DNA of 64,000 bases, from NCBI GenBank assembly GCA_021234155.1, contig JAJEKV010000003.1:16724386-16788385 (forward strand), given 5' to 3'. Every line of letters starts with the position of its first letter. The first letter of the stretch is position 1. The DNA comes from Isoetes taiwanensis (Eukaryota > Streptophyta > Lycopodiopsida > Isoetales > Isoetaceae). The notes beneath the pieces were generated by a model. The model searched no databases. It was not told the DNA's origin and saw only the letters and a program-made list of their open reading frames with translations. This document shows positions 1 to 10,288 of this stretch, one piece after another. The translations under genes and the position numbers were made by a program.

Positions 1-575
1 CTTATGGATTCAAACATGTACTTTGAAGAATTTTTGCAAAATTTAGAATTTCAATGTAGTGACACGTGCATGATATGACATGGCAAAAATGGGTGATGTG
101 TATGGTGACTTGGCCCCTCAGAGGTGTGCATAAATGCATGAAATTTGCATTTCCTAGGCAAATTTGACTTTGGGTGTTTTTCCCTTGGGAATTTTTGCAT
201 TCTCTCTCCTCCTTTGCCTTATAGGAAGAAGAAGTTGACCTTTGACATTATGTATGACCACGTCAAGTGGAGTTTTGTGCTTTGAAAGACATGGCAATGG
301 CATGGTAGGTGTGTGGAATGTGAATGATATGTAAAGGGGAAGTTTTGACTAGAAAAACAAGGCCAAATTTGACTTGGGAGATCAAATGTAGGCATGGAAC
401 TAGAGATCTCATGGGCATTTCTTTATGGCAAAGGGTAAGGAGGATGTAGGATGGGAATCAAGGGTGTAATCATGCCAAGAACTCAAATGATAGCATCACA
501 TACCAAGAACTCTTCAAGGGGTTTTCAATTCTTCAAACTTTGCTTGATTCTCCTTCATGCCTTGCTTGTGTGACC

Positions 576-875
576 TTAGTCAAATGTCCTCACCTTGTTC
601 TTCAAGTCTTCAAAGTACACAGACACCCTATTCCAAGCTTGGATAATTCTTCTCATGATAGTAGAAGTACCTGACCTTGGATTGAGTTGATAAAAAGCTG
701 AATCAGGTAAGTGATGAGGGGTCGATGGACTTCCCACTAAAGTACTCTTTCCAATCCAATACCTAGTGAAAACAAGGGCAGGAGATTTAGAAGCTGGGTC
801 AAGAGCACTCCAAACTAACTTTGCTACCAAAGCTTGAGCCTGAAGGAACAAAATTCCCTGAAGGCTCAAGCTCAT
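576..875 (-). mobile_element. LINE-like RT C-terminal remnant
   Basis: This is an open reading frame of about 99 residues on the minus strand. It contains a block of the form QALVAKLVW-ALDP followed by a Trp/Arg-rich stretch. That layout is typical of the region between the RT domain and the C-terminus of plant LINE ORF2 proteins (the usual ALLAKW-RxLDP block). Only this fragment is visible: no endonuclease, no YADD box and no poly-A tail were found nearby. The adjoining sequence on its right is a plus-strand Gypsy remnant, so the LINE piece is probably an old truncated copy. The assignment rests on motif resemblance alone. Confidence 0.45.
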
Positions 876-2523
876 TCAAGTCCCTGAATGCACCTCAAAA
901 TGATTCCCTGTGTTCGTGTGTTAGAGCAGAACAGATTAGGGCACCTGGCCGTTTGCAGCCATTACCCATTCCTGGGAATCTATTAGCATGGATCTTATAG
1001 TGGGATTGCCAAGAACACAAACAGGAAAGGGTGCACTATTCTTGTGGCGATTGACAGGTTAACTATTTCCAGTTAGAAAAACAATAACAACGAAGGAAAC
1101 TGCTAATATCTTTATTCATGATATCTTTCGTTTACATGTCATTCCTACAAGTATTGTTTTTTAATATGTAGCAAATTAACAGGGAGTTCCAGGGGGATTT
1201 GATATGGATGTGAAAATAACAATTCCTGAAACCATAGACCATATATCCCTAAAACAATTGAATGGATTGTTATAAAAAAAACATAGATTCAAGATAAAAA
1301 AATAATCACATTTACTCACTGGGTACAGTCTTATTAAAACATTGAGTTATTTTGGTAGAGGTTCAAGCCCCCGTATTTCATATCCTAAAATTTTAGGCAA
1401 AGTCGTATAGAGGTTTGATATTCCCTCAAAACCTTAGGCGAAATCGTATTTCATATTTCAAAATCATAGGCGCCTCAAATCATAAATGATTATAAGCAAA
1501 TCGAGAGGTTCCCAGAGGCCCCAGCATACGATCTGAGTCATAGGATCGATGAATCCGACGTCTGTGGTAGTCCAGGGTGCACCTCGTTTAGAATATGTAA
1601 CAAGGTTTACTAGTAACTTTTGGACTTCGTTTTTCAAGAGAGTTGGAACTCAATTGCAGATGAGCACAGCCTATCACAAAAAACCGATGGGCCAACAGAA
1701 GGGTAAACAGGGTCCTCAAGGACATGTTGCAGATGTATTGTCAAGACCAGCCAAAGAAATGGCAAGGTTTGCTACCCTTAGCAGTGTTTGCTTACAATAA
1801 TTCTAAATAGGAATCTATAGGGATGACACCTTTTGAAGCACTTTACGGATAAGATTGTTATGCTCCAATAAATTGGTATGATCCCATGGTTAAATTTGAA
1901 ATTTCTAGACAGATGTTGGAAGAATATGCAGATAAGGTGCAGTTTATAAAAAACAGGCTACATAAGCACAACTAGACAGAAGCAAATTGCAGATAAGCAT
2001 AGAATACCTCGAGAATTTAAGGTTGAAGACTTTGTATATCTCCATGTGAAACCAAAGAAAAGTCAGCTCAGAATTGGAAAATGTAGTAAACTTGCCCTAA
2101 GATATGCTGGTCCTTTCAAAATCATTACAAGAATGGGGAACCTAGCCCATCAATTAGAGTTGCCACCACATGTAAAGATTTATGATTTTTTTCATGTTAG
2201 TTTGTTAAAACCTTCTTTACATGACGGAGATCAATTGCTTCCTGATTTGCAATTAATCCAGGAGAACAATACCTTTGAAGTAATGTCATCCCAAATATTG
2301 CAGTATCGGGAACGAAAGTTGTGCAAAACATGCTAAGGATTTTTCAAAACTTTTTCAATCTATATCATGTCATAGGATAAAACTATCTAAAAGATGTATC
2401 AAACTTGTTAAGTATAAACAATACATGAAGTTGTGAAGGAGTATAACTTGCAACAATGTAGATGTGATGTGAATTGATTGTACTTCTATCTTTAGATTAT
2501 ATTAAATAATAATAAAGAGGAGA

Positions 2524-2979
2524 TGACATGGCATAAGGATGACGTGGCAATAAAACAATTCAAAAGAAGTTAGAATTTACGGAACAGAACGTGAAAAAGG
2601 GGAAGGAAGGAAGGAAGGAAGGAAGGAGAGGCAACGAATTATAGGAGAGACAATTAGGAATTTAGAGAAGCGATTGAGAGTAAGATAGTATTTGATGTTT
2701 TAAAGAGAATAATCCTCCTGATACAAATTATAGAAGAGAAGGAAACAATCAATCTGTTTCAAGAGTTTTTGGGTCGGCACTGAATCCGTTTCCAAGAGTT
2801 TATGGGTCAACAATATCTGAGTCCGACAGCCCAACACCCTGTATCCGCCTTCTAAGAACTTCTAAGTCAACAAAAAACCTGATTCTGACAACCTTTCCTC
2901 AGTTGGATTCGATTGGGCAACCCTGATGCCGCTCCTGATTCAACAGTCTCCAGATAACCGTGATTCCTGTGCCACGTCA
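2524..2979 (+). repeat. Probable 3' LTR of the Gypsy remnant
   Basis: It begins TGACATGGCA directly after the purine tract AAAGAGGAGA and ends TGCCACGTCA, so the two ends are near-perfect inverted repeats with TG...CA termini. It follows the integrase tail by about 190 bp. No matching 5' LTR is in the window, so the end point is inferred from the terminal inverted repeat only. Confidence 0.5.
2600..2628. repeat. (GGAA)n microsatellite
   Basis: A short run of about six GGAA units lies inside the probable LTR. Confidence 0.9.
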
Positions 2980-3054
2980 CTTCCTAATTGTTCATTGTTG
3001 CTTCAAATGTTCTAATGTCAAAGGTTGAATGAAGAATTGTGTTAGCATGATAAT

Positions 3055-3122
3055 ATTTTGGTTGATGTTTAGAGCGTTTTATCTTTCATATAGATGGTGA
3101 GGATTCAATCCTCGCTATAGGC
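3055..3122 (+). other. tRNA-like fragment (anticodon and T arms)
   Basis: The stretch contains TTAGAGCG, as at the end of a D-arm. It continues with a 5-bp anticodon-type stem around a 7-nt loop TTCATAT, which would place CAT as anticodon. A T-arm-like hairpin with loop ATTCAAT and a 5-bp stem follows. No matching acceptor stem is visible at the 5' side. It is more likely the head of a tRNA-derived SINE, or a decayed tRNA copy, than a working tRNA gene. Confidence 0.4.
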
Positions 3123-3300
3123 GAAACAGACGTGGGCTTTTATTAGCAAATCGCTATAAATATGAATATCTAGCATTATAACAGGGGGTTTTTTGTGATT
3201 TTATACGCTTTTTGGCATGGTTTTCATATGATTTCATGGGCGTATTGCACGAGGCATACTAATCAGTATATCTAGAGTGCACTAAGTTTTTGCATGCAAT

Positions 3301-4166
3301 TTGTGCAATTTTTGTTTCATGCTCCTCAATAGTGAAGATCAGAGGGCTTACAAAGAAAGCCCTCTTTTAATCCAAAAAGATCCAACGGCTTATAATGAAA
3401 GCCCTTTTCTCATGAAATTCGGCAATGTACCGAATCGGGCACCGGTTAGGGTTTGTGGAATCGATGATGGAGCAGCTTATACTTACAAAGAAAGGTGTGC
3501 GCACTCACTGGTGACAAATATGGGAAATTTGGTTCTCAGACTCTCCGATTTAATGATACTATTTGGGAGAACTTTGACGAGCCGACCGACACGCTTTATG
3601 GTGGGCGTGGTTTTGAAGCCGCAAAAAGAACTTAACCAGCTTGGGCTTCCACTACGCATACCGCCTACGGGTTATAGCTTGTTATGGAGCCCTGGGGCTG
3701 GTCCTTTATTCAAGCATTGGTGATCAAAAGCTGCCTTATTGATATGGAGTCCTTCCGACAACAAGACCGATGCTATCAAAACACCGCAAACAAGATGTTT
3801 GCTGCCTTCTGCATCGACTCTTACTCCGACTGTGATTTCCTAGGTAATCTTCAACTAGGATCTAATTTTTCTGCAGTCGATAACACGAATATACTGAATG
3901 ATTTTGCATGTAAGCATATTGATTCCAATGGTCAGAGGCAGAATTTTGGCCATTTTAATAGTACTAGTACATTTCTCAAGATTCTTCCTGATGGTAATCT
4001 TAAGGTGTATTCTTGGAATAACACAGCGTCTAGTTGGAATGAGTTGTTCTCCCTTTTTGATGATCACAATTCGTGCTCCCTTCCAAACAAATGTGGCAGT
4101 TATCGACTTTGCCGAAATGGCTGCTGCATAAAAATTTGCAAATGCAGCTCGATTTTCAACTTCTAA
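3301..4166 (+). pseudogene. G-type lectin S-receptor-like kinase, N-terminal pseudogene
   Basis: This is a broken host gene. Reading frames 1 and 3 alternate across the region but carry B-lectin and S-domain landmarks in the right order. NRAPVRVCG appears near 3,440 and GNLVLRLSD near 3,525. TIWENFDEPTDTLYGG near 3,560 corresponds to the family's TIWQSFDYPTDTLLPG. Next come GYSLLWSPGAGPLFKHW, then ILPDGNLKVYSW near 3,990 and CSLPNKCGSYRLC near 4,075, the start of the EGF-like Cys motif. At least two frame changes and one stop interrupt it, and no PAN, transmembrane or kinase domain follows. In intact relatives the protein is a plasma-membrane receptor kinase with an extracellular mannose-lectin-like domain. 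Here only the ectodomain half survives. Confidence 0.8.
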
Positions 4167-7100
4167 CTTCGATTTTTCGTTCAGACCTGGGGTTTTGTGG
4201 ATCATAACAAGTGTACCTGGGCATTGCTCTTTCGTCTTCGGCAGCCGCTTCGATCCGCGGATTTATCGCCACGCCGAGCTTAAGTCGTGTTTTGTGATTC
4301 GGGCTTCATTGCAAAGGGCTGTGCACTTCGCCTTTTCCTCGAACTATGGAGTTGAGCTCGTTTTCCTATGTTGCATAAAAAATCAGGAAGATCTTATCAA
4401 TTTCGAGAATGGATGTCTTGTTTGCTGTTTGAAATCTAAAGTATGTAGAAAGTTAGCCAGAAGGTTGTTTTAATGGTGGACTTTGAAATTTTTATAAAAT
4501 CTCATTTTTTTGCTAGATTCAGTGTCATCATGATTTGTGACAAGAATTCATATTTCCTGCGTGTATGCTTTAACAAAGGCATTTTATGCTGCATTTTGCT
4601 TGACATTCTTTTCAATATTTGATGTGCCCGTGTTCGCCAATTCTTCTTCTATTTGATTGTACTTTGTCCCCCGACAATGAAACGCCAAATCAAACATATG
4701 ATAAAGTATCGATATGTGCCTATCACCTTTGGGAAGGTGTAATTGTGTTTTACAGCTTGTGAGATATTTCTCGCAATTGTGTCAGATTTTATTGTTCTTT
4801 GTTTACAAATAAGCTACACAGAAAGAAACTGGTAAGTGACCGAGCAAGCTCCTCAAAAGACTAGAGAAGCTTCCCAACAGATCAGGCTTGATACATGATC
4901 TGTACAAATGGTTTCCTTTGCCATGTACATCCTTTTTATTTTTTCTCCTTTCCGAGATTATCCATGAAAGTTTAATCTTGCTATCCGGTTATGCCATGTC
5001 GTTATTCACATGTTGGGAGGCTGTCCATCATTTTTATCCTGACCCTGATGGTAACATATGCATATGCATATGCATGGATATTAGAAAGTGAAGGTTACGT
5101 ATTTGCACGTTCAAAAGGCACAGATTATTTCATGCTTTTAGAAAGAAGATCATAGGAGTTTTCAAACAGATCTAGGTGTGACTATAGAGAACATTTGGAG
5201 GCTTTTCAAAAGATATGTTAACCAATATTTTGTCATACACTCATAGCTCAATGTTAAATATATTCTTACTATCTTTATATCTGGACAAATTGCATGTTCC
5301 TCTTGAAACTAATCCATGTTCTAGCATGAACCATGCCCTCTTATACATGTGTTCAACTAGAATATCCAAGCTTCTTAGTGATTAATATAACACATAACTA
5401 CCATTAACATTAATTAACACAAACCATTAGGTCCAACACATTTAAATTAAAATCCCCCGTAAACCCCCTTTGGTTTGGGTGCATATTCACACGGGGGGTG
5501 ACTCCGGGCAACGAGAGCTGTTGGATAGGCATATTCATCCCTTATTCCTTAATCTACACCGTACACAAAGTTCCTCGTTTGTGGGGTATGGATGTATAGA
5601 ATTTGCTATACTGTATAACAAGATTTACAAAATACTATAAGATTTCAGGCAATATACTATATGGTGTTGATTTTGTACGTGCAAAACATAATTATAAGGC
5701 ATATTGCTAGTTTTATACGATTTTGCTTTAAACATGAATGGATCTTATTCTAGCTAAGCTATATTAAATTTAAGCATAGACAAGCTAAACCAAAGACAAT
5801 ATTTTCTCGATTGTAGTAGATTGTCGAACGTCTCAAAGATCTTTAGCAAGTGGTGTGTTTTATTACAACTGATCTTACCAACATCGCAATATCGATTCGT
5901 CTAAATTGTTGCTAGCCTAGCTGCATCTTGGTCTGCCCATAACTCTTTGAGGAGAATAAGCAAAAAACTGAGGCCACGAGGGTTAAGCACTCAACACTAG
6001 TGAGTGCGAACTGATGAAGCTCACTAGTGCGGACTCGACGCTGGTCACGTCGAGTTGCTTCTAGGTGAAGGTTTTTCCCTTAGCTAGAGACCCCTAGCTT
6101 AGGGGGACCGCAACATATTATTTGGGGTTGGGGACGACGTGTAGGTTCTGCACCCGTGGGATCTTGAGCATTGTGTGAAGAATTTCAGTAACATCAAGTG
6201 TCGGGCGAAGGACCGTCACACCATGACCCATTTTCCATGTAGTTCCATTGCAACATTTTCTAAGTATGGAGTTTGTGTTATATAGAATTACCCTTAGGCC
6301 CCGAAGGGGCCAAAAAAAAAAATTGGACCCATGCACGTCCCTATGCCATCTTTGTTTTTTTTTTTTGATGGCAATTTCGTTGGCTGTGCAAGGCATGTTT
6401 GGCTGAGTAACTCAACAATATTTGGGTGCATTCACTATTGGGTGCATTCAATAAGATAATTACCTTGGAGTGCAAGTTCACATCGTGGTCTTTGACATGA
6501 AATTGAATGATAAAGCTAAATTTTGCTAATATTATACTAAAATGTATGCATGCATTTGTTTTAAATGCATGTTGGACATGTGGAGGTTAACATGCAAATG
6601 TTGCATGTAACTTTTTACTAAGGCAAAAAGTTCTTTTGGAAATGCCTATGGGGTTTGTAAGACGTGCATTTCCTACTATTACCATGATTTTGGATTTTGG
6701 TATGGATTTTCCAAATGGATTTTCTGTAATAAGGAAAAAGCATCTCTCTAACAAAATAGGGCATCCAGATGCAAGTGTTGTGGTCGAATACCCTAATGCC
6801 CGCTTGATAGCGGCAAATGCAGAAGGCAAGGCGGATATGTTCCAGAAGGCCCTAATATGCATGCTCTTGTGTGGCTACCTCTGACTGCAGCTATGGGAAT
6901 ACTAAGGAAATGCTCTATTGAGAATCATCCGGAGCTAAGAAGCGACTGTCAACTCGAAACCGCTTAGACAAGAGCTAAAGGCTATATCAATCGGTGAGTT
7001 TTGGCTAGTGCAATAGTATAGAATCTAGAAGCTCGTAAGAGCCGCTTAAGGTGAAAACGAGCCAAATACCAAAAAGTGAACTTCGCTTTCTATGAAGCTC

Positions 7101-7622
7101 GACATTTGGAGCAGAGAAGAGAAAGAATTTAACCCGCAAGTGCTCGTAAATATCAAAGGGACTCTATTGCATTTGGCGCGTAAGACATGAAGATCATCTC
7201 TCGACGAAGTTGTAATGACCGACATTTGGCGCAAAATGAGGAAATGGACTCATATGATAAACAGGTTTGCACAAGATGTTGCTTTTGGTTTTTGTAACAG
7301 TTATAAGCAAGCATACAAAATGTACTACTGAAGATCTTAGATCTTATGTTTACTCATGAAATACATTCAGAAGAATAGTCTTTCTCTGCATGTTTCTAAT
7401 TAATGCAGTATGCTAGAAGCTAGGGCGTAAAATTACAGATAGGTGCTAAGTTTAACAGGATGGCCATGCTCTGGGATATTTCAGCTCTGGGATATTTCTA
7501 AATAGATTGTACTGGATTGGCTTTCTGCTTATATCCATCTTTGCATGACTTGTTATACACGACCAGGAGCTAATGCATATTGCCCTTGTGGAAGTGGAGG
7601 CAGATTCTTGAATGTTTCTACA
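4167..7622. other. Unassigned spacer between lectin pseudogene and solo LTR
   Basis: I recognise no gene family here. The stretch holds several short ORFs on both strands (for example 4,195-4,473, 6,636-6,884 plus and 6,118-6,396 minus) without motifs I can name. It also has A/T homopolymer runs near 6,310-6,365 and a cluster of hairpins near 6,000-6,105. The last 200 bases include the target region of the solo LTR. Confidence 0.5.
5997..6105. other. Three consecutive inverted repeats
   Basis: Three stems occur in tandem. CTAGTGAG (5,997-6,004) pairs with CTCACTAG (6,020-6,027). ACTCGACG (6,033-6,040) pairs with CGTCGAGT (6,048-6,055). CCCTTAGCTAG (6,077-6,087) pairs imperfectly with CCTAGCTTAGGGG (6,093-6,105). 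The first two are perfect 8-bp stems. The role is unknown; they may be part of an unrecognised repeat. Confidence 0.6.
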
Positions 7623-7627
7623 TAATG

Positions 7628-9226
7628 TGTGACGTTCCAAGTATTTATACGGTATACGTATAAATATAATGACACGTCACCCAGTAAAGGTACGCCACCA
7701 TGGGGTATTGTAACCTAGGGGGTTGACCTAAAAGGGATTAAATTAGCTATAGCTATGCTAATTTAATTATTAAGGATAATAACCTATAATTAAGGAATTA
7801 ATATCTAAGTGGTTTAATTAAGTTAATTAATGAATTGGGAAGGCGCCTCCTGGCCAAACTTGATTGGCCAGCATGAGAATGCTAACTTGGGCCATCAAGT
7901 GGGATCACTATCCCATTTGACCCAAAAATCGAGTCAAGAGAAGGAACAGCTGAGCGCCCAAGTTCCTGGAACTATTGCTGAACACCGCAGTGGTTGCTGA
8001 ACACCCAGATTCTGAGAGATGGAGGCGCCTCATGACAATGGATCAAGCTGGAACTCGGGTTAGTAGATAAGCTAGTTGATATCTTTAAGGCTAGCGCTTT
8101 AGTTAAGTTCTTTGAGTCTTCCTTGGTTGTTCTTACTTAGGATTAACCCTTCTTTGATATTTAGGATTTACATTTCAATTATGGATTATGTTATTATGGA
8201 TGGATGGATGTGTTTAGGAAAGTAGCTCTGTTAAACTTCCATAAAGCAGGGATTAGAGGGGGGTAGAGACCTCGGTGCCATATGCTTTAGTATGCTCCTA
8301 GTAGCTCCTTTAATTCCCAATTAAAGCGGCCCGTGCACAAGAGACCATCGAGTCGTGGATGCTATGGAATGGCTTAGCACCAGAGAAGGGACGCAGTGGT
8401 GAAGTGGGAGGTGGGGTCTTGCACGAACATACAAGGCTCTTGGGACTCCTACAGTGGGCTAGGCCTGATAGCCGGTCACATAGAGGGTCGGGTATGGGTC
8501 TGACACTCCCTGGGTGCCGAGGTATGACCCGTGATGGGGCACCCCGTGACTTTGAGTAGATTTAGGTGAGTAAGCTCTGCATGGATGTGGGGGTCGCCGA
8601 TGCGCACGTATTCTCTAGCTCACCCATGGAACCACCGCGGATCCCCGAAGGGGACACTTCCCCGACCGCCTCATCTGACCGGCCATGAACCCCGGAGTAG
8701 GCTCAAAGGGTGATACCTTGAGTCCGGCCTCCTAAGGCTATAGTGATGCCATAGCATGATTCGACTCATCCGCAAAGTGTGCACGGTGAGGGGCGGATGG
8801 AGTGGACAACCCTAGCCGATGTTCTATGCCGCCTAACGCCATGCCAAGATCTCGGCCGGCCGACCTCTTGAGACCTAGCCGCCGGTCCGATCCTCACCGA
8901 GTCCGAGCCGGGTAGTACCAGGGGTTTGGGTGTTTTCCTAGTATTCAATGCATCTTCTTTGTTGTTACCAGCTGATGGATGTGCCGCCCTTCGTGGTGGT
9001 ATTTATGATATGATTATGATGTATGCTAACCTTGTATTCACGCTTCCGACATAGGAGCCCCATTGAAGGCGTAATGAATGACCCTCTCAGGTCCTTCACT
9101 GAGCATCTCTATAGATGGCCCGAAGTTAGACTGGAGGGCCCCGCCATGGCAAGATAGATGCCACGGAGGGGGAAAGTCCCCGCGACGATACGCCTCGAAA
9201 GGCCGATATGTTCGGGAGGAGCCACA
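7628..9226 (+). mobile_element. T3: solo LTR of the TGTGACGTTCC family
   Basis: This is a single LTR of about 1.6 kb with TG...CA ends (TGTGACGTTCC...GGAGCCACA). It is flanked by the 5-bp target duplication TAATG at 7,623-7,627 and 9,227-9,231. No internal region is present, which is the product expected from recombination between two LTRs. It matches the reverse complement of the T2 LTRs over most of its length, including the block near 8,770-8,815 with GCAAAGTGTGCAC and GGGCGGATGGAGTGG. It contains a short (GGAT)n run near 8,195. It lies about 200 bp upstream of the first repeat block linked to copy A. Confidence 0.85.
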
Positions 9227-9432
9227 TAATGCATGTATGTAGAGTCTTTTAATATTTCGAGTGAGGCATATGCCTGATGCTTTAACAAGATGCATTATGC
9301 CCTCAGACTTAGATATGATGCTGGCATGAATCCTCGGACTAGTTTATGGAAGATGATTTTATATGATATTATGTGATTCAAATGAATTAATATAAGCCTA
9401 CATAGTGGGCCAATCATGTAAAATGTGCATTA

Positions 9433-9986
9433 ATGGCAGACTCTGGCCATGGTTCCTATACATGAAAAAGGTATGCAGGTCTCATATGAAACCTTCCAAT
9501 TTACTTGATATGGCTAAACTTGCCTATCATATATTATAGTAGTTCTATAAGGTGAAAGTTCTTTCAATGATTAAATGCAAGGAAGCCTTGTGTGTGTAAA
9601 AACAACTAGTCTATAATAGTAGATTTAATGGCTGGGTTTTTGGATAAAACAATTTTTTTTTAAAAAAAGGGGAAGGACTCGTCCCAAAAGGACTTTGGAA
9701 AATATACATCTGGTTCATATAGACTATATGTTTAGAGTCTTTAGACCTATGACAAGAGATATTCTACAGGTTTTCAGATGAGACAAAATAGTACTGTGTA
9801 ATATGATTTTGATCAGACATATTGAAATATAAACATATTGAAATATAAACGTATGTTCACGTCAAGGGTTTAAGTGATACTATGTTTAATGTGGCTCAGT
9901 ATTAAATATAGGGTGATAATACTGCTAAGGGATTGACCAAGGCAGATGTCTGGTCTAGATGTTCTAGTTCAGGCTGGGTGTTTTTT
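9433..9986 (+). repeat. Dispersed ~550-bp segment, copy 1 (copy 2 at 48,126)
   Basis: It is nearly identical to 48,126-48,668, starting at GCAGACTCTGGCC and ending at CAGGCTGGGT. Its first about 36 bases look like the end of an exon, running into AAAAAG|GTATGC, a plausible splice donor. The rest resembles AT-rich intron. It sits about 190 bp before the first visible coding exon of RT copy A. I found no terminal inverted repeats or target duplication. Confidence 0.75.
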
Positions 9987-10178
9987 AGATACTTCACCAC
10001 GGTGGTACATCCACGGTTGTCCTTTACCTTTAAGATAATTGATTGAGCAGAATAGTTATCCTGGGTTAACACCTTGATATTTGAGAATTAAAAAACACAT
10101 GAGGTGTTCGTTTTTAACTATTACATTGGTATTGATTAACATAAGTTTCTAACAAATGCTGCATCTTGCATACTACAG

Positions 10179-10288
10179 GATACTAATGAGGAAGACGAGG
10201 AATATGAAGTTATTCCTCCAGCATGGAACGATCAGTTGATAAACATGGGGTACAACAAAAGCAGAATAGAATGTCCTAACGCTGCGGT
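10179..10288 (+). pseudogene. RT gene copy A, 5' exon piece before T1
   Basis: The exon opens after the acceptor TACTACAG and reads DTNEEDEEYEVIPPAWND, then GYNKSRIECPNAA. It is cut by LTR element T1 in the codon following NAA. The same reading frame resumes after T1 at 23,708 with no net shift once the target duplication is counted once. Copy C has the matching exon at 50,803 (EQGDEEPDIYN, then LDYDKCMIFSPN, then AIQTILGCI). This match supports the exon call and the acceptor. The function of this region is unknown; it is acidic and lies N-terminal to the Cys-cluster block. Confidence 0.7.

Larger units (their letters stand above)
890..2979 (+). mobile_element. Ty3/Gypsy remnant: integrase region plus 3' LTR
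   Basis: This is a fossil LTR retrotransposon, clearly broken and missing its 5' half. Integrase signatures are readable in order. They are a post-zinc-finger block ending LQPLPIPGN (about 950), an SMDLIVGLP core start (about 990), TRFTSNFWTSFFKRVGTQLQ (about 1,610), and a C-terminal block AGPFKIITRMG...VSLLKPSLH (about 2,110-2,230). The last is followed by a chromodomain-like tail with ILQYRERKL. An unrelated stretch of about 380 bp lies between the first and second parts of the core. A purine tract just before 2,524 and LTR-like ends follow. The element has several breaks and looks old. Its lineage within Ty3/Gypsy is uncertain; a chromovirus is plausible. Confidence 0.75.

Noticed and set aside
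6636-6884. 82-residue plus-strand ORF as a host gene
   Set aside because: No family recognised, an equally long antisense ORF overlaps it, and no splice or promoter context supports it.
9433-9986. The ~550-bp repeat as a MITE or Helitron
   Set aside because: No terminal inverted repeats, no target duplication and no TC...CTRR ends.
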